The notes beneath the pieces are model-generated. The model made no database searches. It was not told the DNA's origin and saw only the letters and a list, made by a program, of their open reading frames with translations. 64,000 nt of DNA from Fonticula-like sp. SCN 57-25 (Eukaryota > Nucleariida > Rotosphaerida), in assembly GCA_001724245.1 (NCBI GenBank), contig MEDX01000002.1, positions 18,974 through 82,973 of the forward strand, given 5' to 3'. The translations under genes and the position numbers were made by a program. Numbering within the stretch: the stretch's first letter is position 1; each line of letters opens with the position of its first letter. This document shows positions 22,151 to 32,156 of this stretch, piece after piece.

Positions 22151-23116
22151 TCACTTGCTCTTGCTGTTCTCGTCGCCCTCGTGCTGCAGCGTACGCTGAA
22201 AGGAAAAAAGTGAGTGGCGCGCCACGAAAACAAGCGCGCGAACGCACCTTGAGCGTCGTGATCTCAGCATCGCGCTTGCGGATCTCGGCCAGCGCCTCAT
22301 CGTGGGCGCGCTTGGTGTTGGCGGCCTGCTGCTTGAGCGTGTCGATCTCGGTCTGGAGAAGCGCGCGCGCAGACTCTGACTCTTGGAGCTGCACGAGGGC
22401 GTTAGACAAAAGAGAAAGAAAAAGGGAAGGGAGGCGGACCTGGGCCTGGATCTCGGCCGCCTCGACGGGGGTCGCGCGGTTCCTGAGGCTATTATTGAAA
22501 AAATATGTTAGAAAAACACGGTAAATTACAATAAAACTCAAGAAAATTCAATGAAAAGGACATTAAAAGACAAAAGATGCAAAAAAAACGTACCTCATTT
22601 CGGTGACGGCATGTGCGGTAAAGTGGGCAAGGAGGCGGTAAAGAACGCTAAGAAATTGTGAGCGACATTGCGTGCGCATCCCGCGTATCGTACAAGGCAA
22701 GGAAGAGACCAAAGCCGGTGAGGTACACGTTGCGCTCGGCGTAGAAAAGGTTCGAGTACGGGTTGTACGCGCTCATGACGGCGACGGCGCCGGTGGCATT
22801 CGCCGCCTTGATCTTTGCCGTCTCCTTGTACGTCCTGTTGATGGCATCTAGTTCACCGCACGGTAAGCAAATGTATAATAACAGCTTATATTACAGGCTT
22901 TAAAAAAAAGAAGGAAAGAAGCGCACCCATGAACAAGAGGCCGATCAGGCCGAGGAGCACGACGATGCCCGTCGTTACGTACGCCGACACCTCGACGCGG
23001 CCGAGGCGGGCGAGGATGCGGTGGCGCAACGCACCGGGAAGCGGGACGACAAGGAAGAGGATGCCAAAGACCTCAATTCCGAGCACAATAAACGCGAGGT
23101 TATACATGAGCGACAT
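22151..23116 (-). CDS. BCAP31: BAP31-like ER membrane protein
   Basis: BAP31 is an ER cargo-sorting chaperone with three N-terminal TM segments and a cytosolic coiled coil. Exons on the minus strand: 22927-23116, 22694-22847, 22594-22647, 22440-22488, 22248-22388 and 22151-22195, giving 210 aa. Hydrophobic segments sit at about 5-25 and 43-64, and a third follows NVYLTGFG at about 95-115. The conserved FYAERNVYLTGF box is present. The coiled coil spans about 145-196, rich in Glu, Lys and Gln heptads. The C-terminus (ENSKSK) is lysine-containing but not a clean KKXX retrieval signal. One donor is GTCCGC. Yeast YET proteins are the nearest fungal relatives. Confidence 0.88.
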
Positions 23117-23608
23117 GGCGGCGAGGCGGCGATCCCAGGCGGCCGACCGTGACGTAGTGCAGGAGAAACGCACTTTGAATCCCCACACAGCCCCAGAGTC
23201 CGGGGTTGATTACGATTGTTTGGGGTGGATTCCATGGCAGACTTTGGACGGTTGATTGACTTCCACGTCAGATATAATCGAAAGGAAAAAAGAAGCTATT
23301 ATGGACTTTTTAATAGTAAAAAACGAAAGAAACGCATAGTATTTATACTATAGTACGTAATTAATATAATATTATATGAAATTCGGAAGTGTTTTATTGT
23401 GTTGCAAGGCACACTCCTGCCCCGCAGCCAGCATGGGAAAGGACACTCATTGCAAAAGATAAGATAAAGTAAATAAAGAATAGAATAAAAAGAGATATCA
23501 CGTAAGCGATCGTATTAGACAGACGCAAATAAGAAAAAAAGACAAGAAAAAATCATATTGGACAGTATCAAAGCACTTCAAACGAGCATGAAAAGCCGAC
23601 GTGTGCGC
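23117..23608. other. Intergenic, 492 bp
   Basis: Upstream of BAP31 and downstream of the MSP130-like gene. It is AT-rich from 23260 on, with A-runs. A short GC segment (about 23395-23450) is not recognised as RNA or coding. Confidence 0.45.
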
Positions 23609-25976
23609 CTAGTACGCCTCGGCGGCGGTCGCGATGGCGATCACCGCGGCAAATGCAACGACAAGAAGTGAAGCGCCGACGGCGTGCGCGCTGCCCGCCT
23701 CGAGGCCGGCGTCATTGCCGGGGCTCGGGTCGAACGGGTTCGCATACAAGTGCACACCGGCCCAGTTGGCCATCTGTGAAAGTGAGGTAAAAGGAAAGTG
23801 AAAGGAAAGTGAAAGTAAAAGTAAAATAAAGTAAAATAAAGCAAGAAAAGTAATATAAAGATAAGTAAACATATGTAAAAGATATGTAAAAGTAATGTAA
23901 AACAACGCAAAAGAAAAGAAAAGCATGTGTCAGCAAAGCACTTGCACTTCACCCATTCGTACGTTGAGCTTTCCCGCCGAAATATCCGACTTTAAAAAGT
24001 CCGTATCATAAGGCTTGAATGCCAACCGAAGCAGCTCAACGTCCTTGACGAGCGACGCAAACAGCGGCGTGTTGCGCGTGTCGCCCGCATTCGCCGAAAA
24101 GTAGTACTGATTGCCATTCAGCTCAATCGGCACAACAGAAGACGGCTGTGATTGGTCAGTAAAAGTCAGTAAATATTTTTCAACCAATCAAAATGCGGCA
24201 TTCCGTACCTGGACCAGGGACGAGATGGGCCAAAAGTTGGGAAAGATGCCGCCATCATCCTGCGAAAGATCGCGCGGATCGTTGAGCGGGTAGCCGTGCC
24301 AGTGCGTTCCGAACGACCCCGTGGCCGTGATGGCGCGCGCCTCGATGTCGAGTGCGAGGAATGCGTTCTGTGTCGGGAGCAGCACGTGGACGATGTTGCT
24401 CGATGTGTTGGAGCTAAAGATGATGCGCGTCGGCTCGAGCTCGGTGCCAGTGTCCTTGGTGTCGTAGAGGGCAATGCCAATGTCGAGGAAGATGTTGTCC
24501 ATGGAGACGATTTCGACGTCGGCATCGACGAGGACTTGTGCGACGGGGTAGAACAGGCCATTGTTGGTCAGCTGGATGATGGCCACAGAGCCCTATTGAA
24601 ATTGTTAGAAGCAGGAAATTGGCCGGAAAAAAAGTGCATCAAAAACAGCCAAAAATCACACGCAATGTCTCAAAATTACCAGAAAATTACCAGAAAATGA
24701 CACAATATGACACAAAATGCAGCAACATTACCACAAATGCAACCATTCTACCACAAAAACTACCCAAAAACTACCAAATTTTCTCCGTACCGGCGGGTCG
24801 ATGCTGTTTGTCGCGTTGGCAACATCATAATAAGCGCGCCCAGAATTGCACACGACAAGGAAACGGCGATCAGCAGTAAAGTCGACCGACGTCGGCCCCG
24901 CCCCCACCGTCAAAATCCGGAACACAGTCAACGTCGGCAAGTGCACAAACACAAGCTTACCGCGCGCCACCCCCTGCTCCGCACACGTGGCCTCAAGCGA
25001 CGTATTGCACGGCGTCACGGCCACCACAAGCACCTCATCGAGCGACGAAACCGCCGACGGCCACCCGCCGAGCGCCGCCGTGTCAATCGAAGCATTGACA
25101 ACAGTCGTCCCCGAGCGCACAACGTGAACTTTTTGCTCAATGCCAGAGGCGAAAAAGAGGTCGCCGGTGGCCACGTGGCGGTGCACGGCGTGGAAGCCCG
25201 GCACGCCGACGACGAGCGGCGCAAAGCGGATGGTGCTGGCGAGCGAGGGGGTCTCGATGGCGCCGTCGATGCGGCCGGCGGGGGTGAGGGCGGCGGCGCC
25301 GTTCGAGATCGCGACAGAGTAAAAGACGGCGGTCGAGCTCAGCGAAAAGGACGCAATGAGCGTGCCGGTCGCGGAAGAGTTGTCGGAAGAGGGGACAAAG
25401 AAGAGGTCGACGAGGCCGTAGTCGCCGACGGCGGCTTTGGTGAAGCTGCTGAATTGGGGGGCGAGCGTGCCGTCGATCGTGTACGCCTGGGGAAAAAGTG
25501 AGAAAAAGAGCGTTAAAAACAGGGTTAACCAGCAAAAAATGGCACAAAAAAGTGTCTCGTACGATGATGGCGCTGATGGTGCGCAGGCCGACAAAGAGAA
25601 AAGTGGATTCGCCGATGACGGCGGTGGCGAGCGCGTAGGGCTGCGGCCCGTAGAGGAGGCTTGTGGAATCGAATCCGCCGGCGAGCAGCTCATCCTGCAC
25701 TTCCTGCGGGAGCGACGAGCCGTTGAGCAGCTGCTGGATCTCGCTGAGCGTGTAGCCCTGGCTGTTGTAGTAGCTCGCGGCGTGCGTCGCGACGAGCGTC
25801 GAGATGTCGTTGGCGCTGTCCCATACTTCGGTCTTGAGATCGCCGCTCCAGAGGGAGACGGAGCGCGCGCCGTAAAAGTAGAGCGCGTCGTACGTCGTGT
25901 CGTTGTTTGACTGCGCGAGGGAAGCCGACGCGAGCGCGGCGAGCAAAAGCGCCGCTAGGATGCCGCCGGGCCGCAT
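23609..25976 (-). CDS. MSP130 / choice-of-anchor I domain surface glycoprotein
   Basis: Exons on the minus strand: 25563-25976, 24791-25486, 24209-24592, 23963-24145 and 23609-23773, giving 613 aa. It has a signal peptide at the N-terminus (ILAALLLAALASASLA) and a hydrophobic last 25 residues after a small-residue stretch, a probable GPI-attachment signal. The beta-propeller carries features of the choice-of-anchor I/MSP130 domain: VLVVAVTPCN, GKLVFVHLPT, VGAGPTSVDFTADRRFLVVCN, GSVAIIQL, ANAGDTRN and a VKDVELLRLAF-like segment. MSP130 proteins are linked to biomineralisation in animals; bacterial relatives are phosphatase-like surface proteins. Function here is unknown, and it is likely cell-surface. 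An upstream in-frame start at 26051 is less likely. Confidence 0.8.
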
Positions 25977-26302
25977 GGCGCGAAGCTGTGGGAGCAGATC
26001 GGGATGCAGGATGGGCAAGGCGGAAGCGACGCTCAAAACAGATGAGCGCATCAGGAGTGGCCACGGGTAAGGCAGCGAGGGGCGAAGGTCTCACCCTCCG
26101 CGAGGAGGCGCCGCTTTCATCAAGGCTATCCAAAGACACTCCTGACCATCACGCGCGAGGAGGCGAACCGATAGGGGAAAGACACGTATGATGAGTCAGC
26201 GTTTGATCTTTTTCCCGCGCGTTTTTGCGACATTTTTGGCATTTTTGATCTTGTATTGTACACATCATCGTCATCAAAACAGAAATGGAAAGCAGGCTGA
26301 GC
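25977..26302. other. Short intergenic region, 326 bp
   Basis: Contains the presumed promoter of the MSP130-like gene and the 3' UTR of CysRS, which is transcribed in the same direction. No separate feature was recognised. Confidence 0.45.
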
Positions 26303-28932
26303 TTACGCGCTGCTTGCCTCGGCAGCCTTGGCAGCCTTGGCAGCCTTTTCCGCGGCCTTGGCGGCCTTTGCGGCGGCCGCCTCGGCCTTTTTGATCGCAT
26401 CAGCAGCCTTTTTCGCCGCATCGGCCTCCTTCTTGAGCTGCCTCTCGATCTCGCGCTGCACAAAAAATAACAACAAAAATAACGCAAATGGTCAGTTTTT
26501 ATCGTAAATATAATAATTTTCGCACGTCGATCTTTTCCTGCCTTTCGCGGATGAGCGTCTCGCGGCTATCGAGCTTGATCAGCGCCTTTTGACCCTTGGG
26601 GCGATCCTCGAGGCGAACGCCAAGCTCGACAAGCTCAACGTCGCGGAAACGGTCGCACAGCGCAAAGATGTCGTTCGCCTCCTTTTTGTCGCGCAGCATC
26701 GCGCGCACTTCGTCGCGGAAAGCGGCCAAAGCTTCGAGGAAAGGCAAAACCTTTTCTTCCAACTGGCGGGAAATGTGTCAGCAAATGGATCTGATTGGTT
26801 GAAATTGCGTACATTGGCGCCGCCGAGGCTCGATGCCGATCCAAAGCCAATGTCGTCCGATCCCGACTCGACAACGCCGAAAATCTATAAAAAACGGCAT
26901 TTCAGCACACAAAAAAAGGTGTTTCATTGTCGTACGCGAAGCATGCGCGTGATGTAGCGCGCGATCTTGGCGAGCACCGCCGTGCACGGCCGATCCGTGT
27001 GCGACATGACGTACACGTTGGACATCCTCACCATCTCGAGCAGCAGCTGCAGCGCCGTGCGCGTATCAATAGAGTCGCACATTGCCTCGTGAACGCGCTG
27101 CTGCGCATCCAAAAATCCCTGCAAAAGCGCGCGCTCATCTGCCGCGTAGTTGTGCCCGCCGACCGCAATGTCGTTCTTGTGCTCGCGGAGCAGCGCCTGC
27201 AGACCCGAAAAGTAGTTTTTAAAGGTCGTCTCAACGCCAATAGCCTGTTCCATAGACTCTTTCTTATAGTCAAGAATCGCCGCCCAGTCGTGCATGAGGA
27301 ACAAGATGCGAATCTGGCGCGCCGTATACTTTTCCAGCGCCTCGCGGATCGACACAAAGTTCTTGAGCGACTTTGACATCTTTTGGCCCTCAATATGAAG
27401 ATGGCCAGCGTGCAAAAAGTAGTTCACCCATTGGTCGTTGCAGTGGAACGCTTCTGATTGGGCGAGCTCGTTGTCATGGTGAGGGAAGGAAAGGTCGATG
27501 CCGCCGCCGTGGATGTCGAGCGTGCCGCCGAGAACGTCGCTCGCCATCGCAGAGCACTCAATGTGCCAGCCAGGGCGGCCCTGCAGTGCACAGTCAGCGC
27601 TAAAATAACTTCAAATAGCAGCAAAAGTTTAAAAATAGCAACAAAAACGGACCTTGCTCCACGGCGAGTCCCACTCTGGCTCGCCCGGCTTGGACGCCTT
27701 CCACAGCGCAAAGTCGGCCGGGTCGCGCTTTTCGCCGCCGGCAAGACTGATTGAGCCTTCGCCTTCCTCGATGAGCTGCACGTTGAACGCCGATTTGGGC
27801 TCGAGCTTGGCGTAGTGGTGGTGCGCGTCGCCGTCAAACTTGCGCGTGTCAAAGTAGACCGACCCGCCGCTCTCGTAGGCAAAGCCCTCGTCGAGGATCT
27901 TTTGGGTAAAGTCGACGATGTTCGGGACGTACTCGGTGACGCGCGTCAGAATGTCGGGGCGGCGAACGCCGAGCGCGGTCATGTCTTCCATGTACTTTTC
28001 TTCCCAGTACATGGTCAGCTTGCGCGAGATCTCGTGATCCGTCACCGTCGCGCCCTTCTGTGGTCACGTGTAAGAGCAAGATCATCTGAAAAGCATCCGT
28101 ACCTGCTTGTCGAGATGGGCAGCGAGAATGTCGCGCGCGGCCTCGTAGACAATGACGCTCTCGGCCAATGGGAGAGCGCCGTTCGCGAGCAGGGCACGTG
28201 CGTTCTTCAGGGCGGCCGAAAGTGCCTCGGCCGTGTCAAAGTTCATCTTGAGCTTGGCATCGGTCTTGAGGCGATCAGCAAAGGCGGGCGTGGCCACGTG
28301 GGAGGCGTAGTCGGTGCCCTTGGGGACGCCGAGGCGCGCCTCGACAAAGGCGGTCCAGAGGGACTCGAGCTCGCTCGCGATCTCGGCGGTGACCTGGGGG
28401 TTGGCGGCGACGTGCGCGTCAAACAGGTAGTTTTGGCGAGCGCGGACAATGATCTGCGCAAAATTAGACCAAAGAAAAGAGGAAAAGAAAAAGCGCACCT
28501 TGTCGTCAATGTCGGTGATGTTCATCTGGTAGAGAACGTCATAGTTAAAGTACTCTTCCATCACGCGGCGCAGAATGTCAAAGGTGATGTAGGCACTAGA
28601 AGCAAGAGTCAGGACCAGGGATCGATAGCGATGCTGCGTACCGCGCATGGCCCATGTGAGACGCGTCATAGACGGTCGGGCCGCACACATACCACAGAAC
28701 GCGGCGGCCGTTCTGGGGAACAAAGTCGACCTAATGTCGGGATTGTGAGCCAGGTAAGATCAAAGAAAAAAAAGGACGCACCTTGGACTGGGTGAGGCTG
28801 TTGAGCAGCTTGAGGCCCGTGGGAGCGGCGCCAGACGGAGTGGGCTATGGTAGTCATGTTAACAACCGTTTGGCACGTAAAGAGCAAGCGTACCTGAACC
28901 CAGCCGGCCCTTTTGCGAGGCTGCGCCGACAT
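26303..28932 (-). CDS. CARS1: Cysteinyl-tRNA synthetase, cytosolic type
   Basis: Class I synthetase charging tRNA-Cys. Ten exons on the minus strand: 28894-28932, 28782-28844, 28642-28730, 28499-28595, 28103-28453, 27653-28057, 26936-27580, 26813-26884, 26526-26762 and 26303-26455, giving 716 aa. Signature motifs are [15 protein letters not shown] (HIGH motif 59-62), the zinc/cysteine region [29 protein letters not shown], and KMSKS (415-419). A large insertion between the HIGH motif and the zinc region is the eukaryotic cytosolic form. The C-terminus is a Lys/Ala/Glu helix-forming tail built from [15 protein letters not shown] repeats, probably for tRNA or ribosome binding. No organelle presequence is evident. 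Donors include GTCCGT once. Confidence 0.96.
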
Positions 28933-29421
28933 CGGTGGCGTGCTTGGAGTGCAAGTCGACGCAATGAAAGTGTCGGTTTAAAACTCACTCGTGATTTTTG
29001 TTGAAACGCTTCAACGATGGTGACCGTTGCGTAATAGTATATAATAGGTACAAAGTATAGAGTGTTGCGTGCGCATGCGCATAGTATATTACGTTTACTA
29101 TTATAGTGCAGCATACTTTTATGCTTACTTTCCACAGAAAGCGCACTATTCGACTACGTCGCTACTTTGACTGATTTTCGCTGATTTCTCTGATCGAATC
29201 ATAAGTCGGTTTCAGACTGACTTTCGTTACTTTTTCGTGACCCGTGTGCCCGGTACGTCGTCGATGGCCGAGATGGACAAAGGGATCAAATTGGCGTGTA
29301 AGACTGTACTAAAGTGCAGTGTTCTTGTCGAGCTTTGACGTCGTTTTACCTTTCTTTTTTTCTGTTTTTATTGGCGCAATTCTGACGTTTTATTCGGTTA
29401 GGATTTCCCTCGGAACTCGAC
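28933..29421 (+). promoter_or_regulatory. Divergent CysRS/QCR9 promoter region with a probable 5' UTR intron
   Basis: The 489 bp between the divergent starts hold GTCGGTTT at 28972-28979 and 29205-29212. A GTACGT donor at 29253 and a TTAG acceptor ending at 29401 define a probable 149-nt intron in the QCR9 5' UTR. An ATG at about 29264 inside this segment would then be removed. AT-rich sequence with no other gene fills the middle. Confidence 0.45.
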
Positions 29422-29754
29422 ATGTCTGGCCAGAACGGTGGTCTCGTGAACAGCGTGAGCCGCGTCGCTTACTTTGGCTTCCTCCGCCGCAACTCGGTAC
29501 GCTTTAAACACCATTTTTAACACGCCTTTTCTTTGCCTTTGGCTGACGCTTTACGCAAAGGTGTTCGTTACCGGCATCCTTGTTGGCGCCTTTGCCTTTG
29601 AGATTGGCTTCGACAAGGTCACCAAGAACTACTTCCAGAGCCTCAACACTGGCGTACGTACCGCATATTTCCCTTAGTTTTTTTGTTCTAACGTGGCTTT
29701 TTTGCGGTTCTGCAGAAGTCGTTTGAGGAGATTTACCCCAAGTTTGTCCAGTAA
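29422..29754 (+). CDS. QCR9: Cytochrome bc1 complex subunit 9
   Basis: Small single-pass subunit of respiratory complex III. Exons 29422-29496, 29561-29653 and 29716-29754 give 68 aa, close to yeast Qcr9 (66). The pattern fits the family: a short amphipathic N-terminus ending in FLRRNS, a membrane segment VFVTGILVGAFAFEIGFD, then YFQSLNTGKSFEEIYPKF, in which Asn-x-Gly-Lys followed by an aromatic or acidic stretch is characteristic. It is one of several nuclear genes for mitochondrial proteins in the window. An upstream 5' UTR intron is likely. Confidence 0.92.
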
Positions 29755-30214
29755 GCGCGAATGTGCTGTCTGTTATAATAAATCATTCTGAACTTATGGC
29801 TCCTTTTCCTTTGCTTCCTTTGCTTATTTAACGACGAAAGGATGTTTTTATGTGTATGTTGGCCTGTTATTTTCCATTTTTGAATGGGAAGTGGGCCACA
29901 GACATGCAGGATCCACCTATCACATGCACGTACAAGAGGCCTTTCAACCAAAAAGCATAGTTATTTTCCCTATTTTTTCATATTCTATTACAATAAGCCA
30001 CTCTTTTGGTCCTCTTTACACCTCTTTTACTATCAATTATGCGCTCCAATTCGCCCTTTTGCCTCAATTATCTCGTCATTTCCTATCGTTTCTTGACCAT
30101 TGTCAGCCAATCTTAATCACTGATTAACAGTCAAAACATCCAGAAAGATCTTTTGCTTGTTTGGCGGGCTTTTCAGAGTGCGTGCGGGGCGGGCGCCGCG
30201 GGCAGATTACCGCG
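29755..30214. other. Intergenic, 460 bp
   Basis: AT-rich 3' UTR of QCR9 followed by the presumed HSF promoter. CCAAT/ATTGG-like and TGACAAT elements are present; nothing else was recognised. Confidence 0.4.
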
Positions 30215-31529
30215 ATGAATCCCCAGCGCGCGCCTCCCTACTCTAGCGAAGCAGAGTCCGGGGCGATTGACAGCTCTTCCGACGAGGACGACAGTCTCGG
30301 CGCGTCGTCGTCGTCGTCATCGTCAGGCAGCGGCGGCCGGCATCGGGATGCCGCGGGGTTGCCTGGCGGAGATGTCGGCTTTCCCGGCAGCGGCAAAGGT
30401 GCGCCACGCCGCTCTTTCCTAGTGTCATTCTAACACTTTTCACAGTGGCCGCGTTTATAGCAAAGCTCTACATGATGGTGGACGATGAAAAGTACCAGTC
30501 GCTTATCCACTGGAACAGCACGAGCGGATTCGTGGTTGTGAATCCCGACGAGTTTGCGCATCACGTCCTTCCGCAGTACTTTAAGCACAACAATTTTGCC
30601 TCATTTGTTCGGCAGCTCAACATGTACGGCTTTCACAAAGTCAAGGACTTTGGCGTCGGCGGCGGCGACGCGGCATCCTCCTCGGCATCGGCATCGTCAT
30701 CGCCGAATGATCCGAGCTGGGAATTTTCTCACGCCATGTTCCGCCGCGGCAAGAAGCATCAGCTGCACGACATCAAGCGCAAGGTACCAGCGCGCTCCTT
30801 TGCCTCAATCAAGGTCGATGCCGAGCAGCAGGAAGGCATGCACGCCATGAGCGGCCGCGTCGGATCCCTCGAGGACCGGCACAAGTACCTCAATGACAGC
30901 ACGCAATCGCTCTATGATGAGCTGATCGCGTGCAAGCAGCAGCTCTATGTGCAGCAGCAGGCGCTTCAGCAGGTCGTCGGCTTTCTTCAATCGGCATTCG
31001 GTGATGGTACGTGATCATCTTGGCGGATGTCTGGCATGAGTAGATGACTGTGTCATTGTTGTCATTGAAAGTTGCTTGGTATCATTGGTATCATTGATAT
31101 CATTGATATTTGTTATAGTTTATTGGTACTTTTGTGGTGTTATTGGTGTTTTTAGTAGTACTTTTAGTGTTACTTTCCAATATTTTCTTTGGTATTTGTA
31201 TTGATACATTGATAATAATTCTTATTGGTACATGTACTTTGATACTCTTTTGCTTGTACTTGTACCTTCATCCCTGCCTTCTCATTGGCCATTCCTTCAA
31301 TTTCCTCCTTATTTCTCCCATTTTCTGACCAATCGCAGGCGACCGCCCTTCCAAACGCCCCCGCTTCTCCCTCGACCCCGACATTGACAACGATCTCCGC
31401 CGCGCCACTCCCAAACCCGACGCCACTCTCGAGCTCGACGCGGCACTCGTCGCCAGCCTCCTGCTGCCACGTGGCGCAGCTCAGTATTCGCCGCCGACGC
31501 CGCCCCAGGGGCCACCAAAGAAAATGTGA
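30215..31529 (+). CDS. HSF: Heat shock factor-type transcription factor
   Basis: Exons 30215-30398, 30446-31006 and 31339-31529 give 311 aa. After an acidic Ser-rich N-terminus, the HSF DNA-binding domain runs from about residue 61 to 165. It includes FIAKLYMMVDD, HWNSTSGFVV, FAHHVLPQYFKHNNFASF and the recognition-helix segment VRQLNMYGFHKV. WEFSHAMFRRG and the KRK basic turn follow, then a Gln-rich heptad region (about 195-245), the trimerisation domain. An insertion of Gly, Ala and Ser residues sits within the domain wing. The C-terminal exon has a basic nuclear-localisation-like KRPRF and a Pro-rich end. It is short for an HSF. Whether it is the main heat-shock factor or an Skn7/Mga2-like variant is open; no receiver domain is seen. 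Confidence 0.92.
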
Positions 31530-32156
31530 GGAGCAAAGTGACCACAGTTTCATATTCAGTTTGGATCCAGTGGTGGGCGGATGTGCTGCCGGCCACCGTG
31601 TGTGCCTTTTGCCGATTTGGTAATGGGTGTTTATTGGAATGTTTGGACGCCCGACTCGATTCGCTGTGTCGGGTGATTAATATAATGCGAACATAAGTGA
31701 ATTTAAAGGGTAAGGGCATAGGATCAGTGCACAGAATAGAGGAAAAGTTTACTTTATATGACACCAATGATACTCAAGAGTGCACTGTATCAGTACTCAT
31801 ATTCAAGAGTGTATGGAATACTGTATGAAATACGGATCAATATTGATAATCAAGTGTGATTTGTGTCAGTACTGTTCACTGATACATGTGTGTCACACCA
31901 GTACATACTCATCCTCTATCTGATAGCCGATACCCTCTCTGATAATTTATCTGATACTCTATCTGATACCCTATCTAATATCCATACTGATAATTTATCT
32001 GATACTCTATCTGTACCAATATCAGTACTGATAATTTATCTGATACTCTATCTGATATCCAATTCCCTATCTAATACCAATTCTATTCCCAATTCACTCC
32101 ATTACCATTCTTCTTTGCTACGCAATTGTATTGACTCTTCAATAGAAACCATTTTC
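31530..32156. repeat. Convergent intergenic region with TATCTGATAC repeats
   Basis: Between the converging HSF and SMARCC 3' ends. About 31890-32090 consists of imperfect units of CTATCTGATACC and AATTTATCTGATACT. The rest is AT-rich 3' UTR. No gene is seen. Confidence 0.65.

Noticed and set aside
27815-28795. A 326-codon plus-strand frame opposite CysRS
   Set aside because: Crosses several CysRS introns and exons with no conserved feature; the minus strand carries HIGH and KMSKS motifs.
29264-29310. ATG at about 29264 as the QCR9 start
   Set aside because: It lies inside a probable 5' UTR intron (GTACGT to TTAG), and the frame does not join to the Qcr9 sequence starting at 29422.
31890-32090. 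TATCTGATAC repeats as a CRISPR-like array
   Set aside because: Units are degenerate, without fixed spacers, in a eukaryotic 3' UTR region.
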